Assembly: GCA_963800505.1 (NCBI GenBank)
Contig: CAWDBL010000032.1
Coordinates: forward strand, 1 to 64,000
Length of the DNA stretch: 64,000 bases
Direction: 5' to 3'
Source: Fodinibacter sp963800505
Lineage (GTDB): Bacteria; Actinomycetota; Actinomycetes; Actinomycetales; Dermatophilaceae
Numbering within the stretch: position 1 is the first letter of the stretch; every line of letters starts with the position of its first letter. The notes under the pieces are model-generated. The model saw only the letters and a program-made list of their open reading frames with translations. It made no database searches and was not told where the DNA came from. A program made the position numbers and the translations under genes. Positions 36,015-42,892 of this stretch are shown here, in pieces.

Positions 36015-36676
36015 ATATCTCCGGCAGCTCCACGCTCGAGGCCCCGGTGGACAAGGTCTGGGAGGCGATGCTGGACCCCGCCGTGCTGGCCCGGTGCCTG
36101 CCCGGCTGCGAGTCGCTCGCCGTCGTCGGCGAGGACCGCTACGCCATGTCCGTCACTGCCGGCGTCGCCGCCATCAAGGGCACGTATGCCGGTGAGGTGT
36201 CGCTGTCCGACAAGGTCGCCCCGAGCTCGCTGACCATGCGGGCGTCCGGGGCCGGGGCACCCGGCACCATCGAGGCCGACGTGAAGGTGCAGCTCGCCCC
36301 CTCGGCCGGTGGTGGCACCGACCTGTCCTACGACGCCGACGCGTCGGTCGGCGGGGCGATCGGCGGGGTCGGCCAGCGGATGCTGGCAGGGGTCACCAAG
36401 AAGATGGCCGGCCAGTTCTTCACCGCGCTCGACCGCGACATCGCCGGGCTCACGCCGGTCGGCGTCGGGCCGGACGGCTCGGCGGTGACGGCCCCGGCGG
36501 GTGCCGGTGGCCCGGCATCCGGCGCCGTCTTCCCGGGGCGGGCGGCCACTGCGAACGCCAACGCGACCCTCAACCTGGACAACGGTGCCGGCTTCGCCGT
36601 CGGGGTGCTCGTCGGCGGCCTGCTCGCCCTGGCGGGCGTGGCCCTCGGCGCCCGGATCGGGCGCGGGCGGCGCTGA
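36011..36676 (+). CDS. coxG: CoxG-like SRPBCC protein with C-terminal anchor
   Basis: This 221-residue protein starts with a SRPBCC/CoxG domain (residues 1-150): MNISGSSTLEAPVDKVWEAM, LPGCESLAVVGEDRY and the KMAGQFF helix. After an Ala/Gly-rich linker comes one membrane helix (AVGVLVGGLLALAGVALGA) and a basic end. CoxG of Oligotropha anchors CO dehydrogenase to the membrane, so a similar recruiting role for the second hydroxylase is likely. The ATG overlaps the large-subunit stop, and the stop shares one A with the next gene's ATG (TGATG). Confidence 0.85.
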   Translation: MNISGSSTLEAPVDKVWEAMLDPAVLARCLPGCESLAVVGEDRYAMSVTAGVAAIKGTYAGEVSLSDKVAPSSLTMRASGAGAPGTIEADVKVQLAPSAGGGTDLSYDADASVGGAIGGVGQRMLAGVTKKMAGQFFTALDRDIAGLTPVGVGPDGSAVTAPAGAGGPASGAVFPGRAATANANATLNLDNGAGFAVGVLVGGLLALAGVALGARIGRGRR

Positions 36677-37575
36677 TGCGTGCCTTCACCGTCGCCGCCG
36701 TGCAGGTCGCGCCCGTGCCGGGGCCGCTGACTGCCGCGTCGGTCGCTGCCAACCTCGACACGCTCGTCGACTTCACCCGCCGCTGCGTCGAGGCCACCGG
36801 TGCCGAGCTGGTCGTGCTACCCGAGTCGGCCACCACGGGCTTCACCCCGGGCTGCCCCACCGAGCAGCTGTGGGAGCTGGTGTCCGAGCTGCCCGGGCCG
36901 GTCATCGAGCCGCTGCGCGACGTCGCGGCCGAGCTCGGCATCCACCTCGTGGCCGGCACCTACGAGCGAGGGCCCACCCCGGAGGTCGTCTACAACGCCT
37001 CGGTGCTCATCGACCCGCGCGGCGAGCTGCTCGGGGTCTACCGCAAGACCCACCCGTTCTGCTCAGAGGCGGTGTCCGGTGGTGGCTGGGTCACCCCCGG
37101 CGACACGGTCACGGTGTGCGACACCGAGCTCGGCCGGATCGGCATGATCATCTGCTTCGACGGTGACTACCCCGAGCTGTCGCGCATCGAGGCGGTGCTG
37201 GGCGCCGAGGTCATCTGCCGGCCCTCCGCGCTGCTGCGCTCGGCCGACATCTGGGAGCTGACGTCACGCGCCCGGGCGTACGACAACCACGTGTTCGTCG
37301 TCGGCGCCAACGCCGTCGGCCAGGACCCGGCCGGGGTGCTCTACTTCGGCAACTCGCACGTCGTGACGCCGGTCGGCCACATCGTGGCGAAGGCGGCCAC
37401 CCACGAGGGCTGGGTCTCGGCACGGCTCGACCCCGACGAGGCGCTGTCGGCCCTGACCCCCGGCTCGAACATCAGCCAGGGCTTCGACCACCTGCGCGAC
37501 CGCAACCTCGACCTGATCCGCAACCACCGCGCCGAGCTCGAGGGCCCCGCGAAGACGTCTTTCCCGCACGCCTGA
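36676..37575 (+). CDS. Nitrilase-superfamily amidohydrolase
   Basis: This 299-residue carbon-nitrogen hydrolase has the full Glu-Lys-Cys set: E50 in VVLPESATTGF, K124 in VYRKTHPF and C160 in IICFDGDYPE. The family cleaves non-peptide C-N bonds, including N-carbamoyl amines and amides. As the last gene of the second hydroxylase operon it could remove ammonia or a carbamoyl group from an opened ring, which is inference. Residues 241-254 (ATHEGWVSARLDPD) have a near-identical fragment 2.7 kb downstream at 40057. Confidence 0.88.
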   Translation: MRAFTVAAVQVAPVPGPLTAASVAANLDTLVDFTRRCVEATGAELVVLPESATTGFTPGCPTEQLWELVSELPGPVIEPLRDVAAELGIHLVAGTYERGPTPEVVYNASVLIDPRGELLGVYRKTHPFCSEAVSGGGWVTPGDTVTVCDTELGRIGMIICFDGDYPELSRIEAVLGAEVICRPSALLRSADIWELTSRARAYDNHVFVVGANAVGQDPAGVLYFGNSHVVTPVGHIVAKAATHEGWVSARLDPDEALSALTPGSNISQGFDHLRDRNLDLIRNHRAELEGPAKTSFPHA

Positions 37576-37641
37576 CGGGCGGCGAGGGTGGCTGGGCCGG
37601 ATGTCGCTGCGCCGCGGTGGCGAATCAGGGAGGATGCCGCC

Positions 37642-39441
37642 ATGTCCCGTATCGACGACCTGGCCCTCCTGCGGGAGTACGAGCCCGTCGTGCGGTTCAC
37701 CCGAGGCGAGCACTTCCTGCCGATGGCCGTCGAGCCCTACATCGCCGCGTGCAGCCTCTGGCTCGACGACCTGGAGACCGACCGTGCTCGCCTGCTCGTC
37801 CCGGCGGGCGAGCTCGACGCCGGCCGGCTGTGCCGGGAGGCAAGGGAGCGCCCGCGCGACCGGCTGCACCTGCGCTACGTCGAGAAGCCGCTCGACGTCG
37901 CCACCCTGACCCGGCGGGGAGCGAGGTTGCGCGAGCGACCGGCGGGGCGCGGCAGGCTCGGCAGCGTCGGCCTCCTGGCCCGGTTCGTGGATGCCGGCCT
38001 GCGCGGCTCACTCATCCTGCGCGGGCGGGTGCCGGGCGCGACCGGGGCGACGGCGCAGCTGCAGTACCGGGAGTCCGTGGGCGACCCTCCGGTCTGCACG
38101 TACTACGGCCGGGTCGTCCGCGACGGCGGTTACCTGTGCCTCCAGTACTGGTACTTCTACGCGATGAACGACTGGCGGTCCGCGTTCGCCGGCATCAACG
38201 AGCACGAGTCCGACTGGGAGATGGTGACCGTCTACCTCGTCGACGTCGACGACGGGCCGCCCACCGCCCAGTGGGTGGCCTTCTCGTCGCACGACTACAG
38301 GGGTGACGACCTGCGTCGGCGGTGGGACGACCCGGAGGTGCAGCGGGTCGGCAACCACCCCGTCGTCCACGCCGGCGCAGGGTCGCACTCCGGAGCCTTC
38401 CTGCCCGGCGACTACCTCGTCCAGATCCAGCCGGCGGGCCGGGCAGGCGCCTTCGTCGGGTTCTTCGAGCGAACCGGCGCCGCTCTCTTCCCCTGGCTGC
38501 GCAACGACCGGCCCGGTGTCGGCATCCCCTTCATCGACTACGCCCGGGGGGACGGTACCTCCGTCGGCCCCGAGCAGCCGCTGGGCTGGGCGCCCGAGGT
38601 CCTCGACGAGGGCACGCCCTGGGTTCGGGACTTCCGTGGCCTCTGGGGGCTCGACACCCGTGACCGGCTAGGTGGTGAGCGGGCACCCGCCGGGCCGCGC
38701 TACGAGCGGGACGGTTCGGTCCGCCCGTCCTGGGCCGACCCACTCGGGTGGGCGGGCCTGCACAAGGTGGCCCCGACCGAGGCGGAGCGCGACGAGCTGC
38801 TCGCGGAACGGGTGGCCCACATCGACGAGGAGCTGATCGGCCTCGACGCCGACGTCGAGACGCGCCGCGAGGCGCTGCGCCGGAAGCGGCTGGTGGCCGT
38901 CACCTTGGAACGGGCCGGCTCGGACTCGCTGTCCCGGGCGCGCGGCCGCGAGCTCGACGCCGAGGAGGCCGAGGTGAGTGCCCTCGTCCGTCGCCGCGCC
39001 GACCTGCTGCACGAGCGCGAGGTGCACGGTGCCGCGCTGGCCGCCCCGGAGGTCCCCGAACCCGTCCAGGGCCACCTCCGGCACCCGCACCAGCCGTACG
39101 TGCCCGGTGGCGACGTCCGGGAACGCTTCCTCCACGTGTGGTCCGCGCTCAGCGTCCCCCTCATGCTCGCTCTTCTGGTTGCGATGCTGTTCGTCCCCCT
39201 GTCACCCCTGCTGCTCTTCGTCGTCGCCGCGGTCGTGGGCGTGCTCGCCGTGGAGGCCTTCGCCCGCAAGCAGCTGCTGAGGTTCCTCATCACGGTGGTC
39301 GCACTCGCTGCCGCCGCGGCCGTCCTGTGGTTCTTGCTCCTCTGGCTCGGCGGCAACTGGCGACTGGGCCTGGCCGTCGTCGTGGGCGCCACCGCCGTGG
39401 TCCTGCTCTACACGGCCGTGCGAGACCTCGTCCGTCGCTGA
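37642..39441 (+). CDS. Vps62-like membrane protein
   Basis: This 599-residue protein has a central domain (about residues 140-290) resembling the Vps62 family of eukaryotes and some bacteria: QYWYFYAMNDW, HESDWEMVTVYL and a GSHSGAF motif. Residues about 390-480 are charged and coiled-coil-like (EELIGLDADVETRREALRRKR). The C-terminal 110 residues contain three to four membrane helices. I chose the ATG at 37642 because AGGGAGGA lies just before it. No function is established for bacterial members that I know of. It is a lone gene, convergent with the multicopper oxidase remnant. Confidence 0.65.
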   Translation: MSRIDDLALLREYEPVVRFTRGEHFLPMAVEPYIAACSLWLDDLETDRARLLVPAGELDAGRLCREARERPRDRLHLRYVEKPLDVATLTRRGARLRERPAGRGRLGSVGLLARFVDAGLRGSLILRGRVPGATGATAQLQYRESVGDPPVCTYYGRVVRDGGYLCLQYWYFYAMNDWRSAFAGINEHESDWEMVTVYLVDVDDGPPTAQWVAFSSHDYRGDDLRRRWDDPEVQRVGNHPVVHAGAGSHSGAFLPGDYLVQIQPAGRAGAFVGFFERTGAALFPWLRNDRPGVGIPFIDYARGDGTSVGPEQPLGWAPEVLDEGTPWVRDFRGLWGLDTRDRLGGERAPAGPRYERDGSVRPSWADPLGWAGLHKVAPTEAERDELLAERVAHIDEELIGLDADVETRREALRRKRLVAVTLERAGSDSLSRARGRELDAEEAEVSALVRRRADLLHEREVHGAALAAPEVPEPVQGHLRHPHQPYVPGGDVRERFLHVWSALSVPLMLALLVAMLFVPLSPLLLFVVAAVVGVLAVEAFARKQLLRFLITVVALAAAAAVLWFLLLWLGGNWRLGLAVVVGATAVVLLYTAVRDLVRR

Positions 39442-39472
39442 CCGCGTGGGGTCAGGCGTGGCGTGAGGGACG

Positions 39473-40056
39473 TCAGTTCATCGCGCCCATCTCGGCCTTG
39501 ATGGCGTCCAGCCTCGCCTGCGTCGCCTGGGAGACGACGCCGTCCTTGGAGACGTCGACGATCATCATCATGCCGTTGTCCTCGTGGGCCAGGATGTGGC
39601 AGTGGAAGACGTAGGTGCCGAGGAAGCGGTTGTACTTCATCCGGATCTTGACCTCGCCCTTGGGCGGTAGCGACACGATGTCCTGCTCGCTCCTGGGCGA
39701 GTAGGGCTCGCCGTTGATCGAGGTGACGATGAAGTCGTTGACGTGGATGTGGAACGGGTGGGCCTCGCCGGAGACGTTCTTGAGCGTCCACTCCTCGACG
39801 TCGCCCAGCTTGGCGGCGACGTTGACCTTGGTGATGTCGAACTGTTGCTTGTTGATGTAGAACTGGTTGGTTGTGGTGTTCTCGCTGAAGACGAACTCGC
39901 GCGTGCGGTTCACCTTCGCGTTCAGCAGCTCGGAGGGCGGGGCCACCGACGTCGGCCAGGCGACGTCGGGAAGCGGGTCGCCGGCCACGGTGATGGTGGC
40001 GAGCTTCCGCTCGGGGTAGGTGTCGCCGTCGGGTCCGTTGCTGTATGCCGTGCCAG
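39473..40056 (-). pseudogene. Multicopper oxidase, C-terminal remnant
   Basis: About 190 residues of the last cupredoxin domain of a multicopper oxidase remain: GEAHPFHIHVNDFIVT and GTYVFHCHILAHEDNGMMMIVDV supply type 1, 2 and 3 copper ligands of this half. The N-terminal cupredoxin domains, with the other copper ligands and the secretion signal, are missing. Similarity stops near 40050, where an unrelated nitrilase-like scrap and the 105-bp repeats begin. A nominal start codon at 40120 lies beyond that breakpoint. Without the first domains no oxidase activity is expected. Confidence 0.78.
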
Positions 40057-40098
40057 GCCACAGAAGAGGGCTGGGTGTCGGCACAGCTGGACCCCGAC
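40057..40098 (+). pseudogene. Nitrilase-like 14-codon scrap
   Basis: The plus strand reads ATEEGWVSAQLDPD, which matches ATHEGWVSARLDPD of the intact nitrilase at 37396-37437 in 12 of 14 residues, with similar DNA. It sits exactly at the breakpoint of the multicopper oxidase remnant. It may be the scar of a lost duplicate. Confidence 0.5.
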
Positions 40099-40100
40099 GT

Positions 40101-40343
40101 CCGCTGCCCCTGTCCCCCACCCTGGTCCTTCAGCGCTTTCTCAGGCGGCCGGGACGCCGCGACGCGTCCGGTCCTCGGTCCCGTCGAGTCGCAATTCACC
40201 CGGCGTCCGCTGCCGTGTCCGTCACTCCCGTTCTCCGTCGCCTTCTCAGGCGGCCGGGACGCCGCGACGCGTCCGGTCCTCGGTCCCGTCGAGTCGCGCT
40301 TCACCCGGCATCCGCTGCCATGTCCCTCACCCCGGTCCGTGGT
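40101..40343. repeat. 105-bp tandem repeat, about 2.3 copies
   Basis: Units recur every 105 bp (TCCGCTGCC at 40101, 40206 and 40311; TCAGGCGGCCGGGACGCC at 40141 and 40246). The best-conserved part runs about 75 bp and includes GACGCGTCCGGTCCTCGG. The unit length is a multiple of three. The repeats separate the oxidase remnant from the control region of the HNH gene. There is no spacer pattern, so it is not CRISPR. Confidence 0.85.
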
Positions 40344-40489
40344 CGTCCTTCCCCCCGGGAAGGGCCGGTCCCATCCTCTTGGGGCGCCCCGAGCTGGTCT
40401 CCATCACAGCATCCGGTGAGGTCCCGCCTGGAGAGGCGCGAGCGGCTTGGCTTCCCCAAAAAGATTCTGCTGCAGGCGAACACAAGCAT

Positions 40490-40505
40490 TCGAACACTTG
40501 TGCGA
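40490..40505. promoter_or_regulatory. LexA (SOS) box-like operator
   Basis: TCGAACACTTGTGCGA matches the actinobacterial LexA consensus TCGAAC-N4-GTTCGA at 11 of the 12 specified positions. It lies 44 nt upstream of the DUF222/HNH start, a suitable place to repress that gene. Mycobacterial 13E12 (DUF222/HNH) genes are known to be DNA-damage inducible, which supports this reading. Confidence 0.65.
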
Positions 40506-40549
40506 GAGGGCGTTCGTCGGTAGAATCGTGTCACGGGGAAGGGGGAGTC

Positions 40550-42844
40550 ATGGCCACGTCGAAGCGGCACGTCGAGCGGTCGGCAGTCGCTGCTGCCACG
40601 CCTGCCGCCGCGCCGACGACGGACCTCGCCGAGGCTGTGACGTTGGGTGCGCGCCGGGTCGCCGCCGCCATCACCGACCCCGGCGACCGAAGCCGTGACC
40701 AGTGGCTGGGCGTCGTGGGTGACTGCCAGTTGCTGATCAACACCGTCGCCGCGGTGCAGGACAGGGCCATCGCTGAGGCCGCCCGCCGCGAGAGCGTGTG
40801 GTGTGAGGACGGCACCCTCGGCGAGAGCGTGCACAGCCCCGGCCGGGTGACCCTGGATGCCGCCGACGTCGTCGCACCGCTGATCGGGGCAACGCACCAG
40901 CAAGCCCAGCGCCGCGTCGAGCAGGCGGTGCGCCTGGCCGCGCACCGGGTGCCGGTGCCGGCCGAGCAACCCGACCTGCCCCAGCCCAGCGGGCTCGGTG
41001 GGCTGCACCAGGCGATGGCGGCCGGGCAGCTCGACGGGTACCGCGCCGGGGTGGTCGCGTTCGAGCTCGAGGTCGCACCCGCCGACGTCGCCGACGCGGT
41101 CGTGGCCGCACTGTCCGGGCACCTGGGTGAGGACTCCTCCTCGCTGCGCAAACGCACCCGGGTGCTGCTCTCACGCATCTCGCCCGACCTGGTCCGCGAA
41201 CGCGCCCAAAGGGCGCGCGCCAACACCGGGCTGCGCCGGTGGGTCGCCGAGCCCGGCGTCGACGAGTGGCACGGCACCTTCCCCAGCGAGGACGCCGCCA
41301 CCGCCTGGGCCGCGATCGACCGCCTCGCCCACGACCTGGTCGCCGCCGGCACCTGCACCAACATCGAACAGGCCCGCGGCAAAGCACTGACCGACCTGGT
41401 CACCGGCAACGCCACCATCGACGTCCAGATCGTCCTCACCGTCCCAGCCGACACCCAACCCGGCCCTCACACCCCTCACACCCCCGCCCCGACCGAAGTG
41501 GCGGCCGAGCCCCACGTGTCCGGAACGGCCCAGCCGGCGAGCGGCGAGCCACCGTTCGACACCGCAGCATTGACGGATGCCGCTGCGGGTGTGGTCCGCA
41601 ACGACCAAGGCGCCCTCGACGGAGACCCTCTCGACCCCAGGAACCTCGGTCCCGACCGCCCCGTCGGCGGTGCGGCCACCGCGCAGCACACCTCGGCGAC
41701 CGACCCCCAAGGGCCGGCCGCACCCGCCGTGCGCACCGAAGACCTTGCCGCCGTGAACGCCGAGCCCCAGCAGACCTCGGCGACCGACCTCCAAGAGCTG
41801 TCCGCGCCAACCGAGCGCACCGACGACCTGGCCGAGGTGCATGGAGCACCGCCGCCAACGAGGCCAACAGTGGCCGACGTCCCGGCCCACGCCCCACCAG
41901 CTCATCCGCCGGCAGCAACCGGGTCAGACGGGAGCCCCACCCATTCCTCACCACCGCATCCGACGAAGAGCGGGTCGGACGACGACCTGATCGAGGTGCA
42001 GGGGAGCCGACCGTCCGAGCCGCTACTCGTGCGCCGCGGCTGGCTGCGCGACCACCTGGGAAAGCAGCCACCGCAATCCCGGGGATCAACGAGGAAGAAG
42101 GGGGAGCCACCGCCGTTCGTTCCCTGCGACCCCCTCACCGGGGCACGACTCGACCCCCGCGACGACCTCGCCACCAACGCCTACCGGCCAAGCGCCCAGC
42201 TCACCGCCCTGGTCAAGGCCCGCGACGGCCGATGCCGCTTCCCCGGCTGCTGCGTCGCCGCCCGGTTCTGCGACCTCGACCACGTGCGGCCCTGGCCGGT
42301 CGGACCCACCACCGCCACCAACCTGCTCACCCTCTGCCGACGCCACCACCGCATCAAGCAACGACCCGGCTGGCGACTACACCTGGCACCCGACGGCACC
42401 ACCACCTGGACCGACCCCACCGGTCGAGACCGCACCACCGCGCCCCTGGACGCCCTACGTTCCCTCGTGCTGGTGCCGGAACCGTCTGAGCACTCGCCCT
42501 CCACTCCCACGGCCAGAACGGCTGGGAACGGCACCAACGCCATCACCACCGGCGCGCCCGGACGCACACCGGCCGGCCCAGGCAGCGGCACGAGAGCTGG
42601 CAGCGGCATGGGCACCGGCACGAGCACAGGTGTCGGCACCAAGGCCGACGAGGCGGCGTCGAGCTGGAGCATCCTCGAGACGATCACCGAGCTGCGGCTC
42701 GAGCATGCTGAGGCAGCCCTCCTCGACAGGTGCGACGTCAGCCGTGACCGGGCACACCGACGCTGCACTTCGGCCGCCGACCTGCGGGCCGGCTACGCCC
42801 GGCGATGCGCGCTCACGCCCTTCCCCGACGAGCCGCCCTTCTGA
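40550..42844 (+). CDS. DUF222/13E12-family HNH endonuclease
   Basis: This 764-residue protein has an N-terminal DUF222 domain (about 20-300), a long Pro/Thr/Ala-rich linker (about 305-500) and an HNH nuclease domain (about 545-640) with CRFPGC, CDLDHVRPW and NLLTLCRRHHRIK. The last 100 residues are again low complexity. The linker holds a tandem 84-bp (28-codon) duplication at 41690-41773 and 41774-41857. I took the ATG at 40550 because GGGGAAGGGGGAG precedes it. The longer upstream frame is a shadow through repeats and the oxidase remnant. Such genes are multicopy, mobile-like families in actinobacteria. The linker is unusually long. Confidence 0.88.
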   Translation: MATSKRHVERSAVAAATPAAAPTTDLAEAVTLGARRVAAAITDPGDRSRDQWLGVVGDCQLLINTVAAVQDRAIAEAARRESVWCEDGTLGESVHSPGRVTLDAADVVAPLIGATHQQAQRRVEQAVRLAAHRVPVPAEQPDLPQPSGLGGLHQAMAAGQLDGYRAGVVAFELEVAPADVADAVVAALSGHLGEDSSSLRKRTRVLLSRISPDLVRERAQRARANTGLRRWVAEPGVDEWHGTFPSEDAATAWAAIDRLAHDLVAAGTCTNIEQARGKALTDLVTGNATIDVQIVLTVPADTQPGPHTPHTPAPTEVAAEPHVSGTAQPASGEPPFDTAALTDAAAGVVRNDQGALDGDPLDPRNLGPDRPVGGAATAQHTSATDPQGPAAPAVRTEDLAAVNAEPQQTSATDLQELSAPTERTDDLAEVHGAPPPTRPTVADVPAHAPPAHPPAATGSDGSPTHSSPPHPTKSGSDDDLIEVQGSRPSEPLLVRRGWLRDHLGKQPPQSRGSTRKKGEPPPFVPCDPLTGARLDPRDDLATNAYRPSAQLTALVKARDGRCRFPGCCVAARFCDLDHVRPWPVGPTTATNLLTLCRRHHRIKQRPGWRLHLAPDGTTTWTDPTGRDRTTAPLDALRSLVLVPEPSEHSPSTPTARTAGNGTNAITTGAPGRTPAGPGSGTRAGSGMGTGTSTGVGTKADEAASSWSILETITELRLEHAEAALLDRCDVSRDRAHRRCTSAADLRAGYARRCALTPFPDEPPF
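41690..41857 (+). repeat. 84-bp in-frame tandem duplication in the HNH gene
   Basis: Two copies beginning ACCTCGGCGACCGACC start at 41690 and 41774. They encode similar 28-residue blocks (TSATD...RTEDLAAV and TSATD...RTDDLAEV). The copies have diverged, so the duplication is not recent. Confidence 0.75.
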
Positions 42845-42892
42845 CAGCCGTCACCGGTGTCGGCTCCAGGCCGGCGAGCGAGCGGTGACGGC

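Noticed and set aside
39743..40549. Long N-terminal extension of the HNH protein
   Set aside because: The upstream frame runs through the oxidase remnant and tandem repeats, while a strong ribosome site and an SOS-like box sit immediately before the ATG at 40550.
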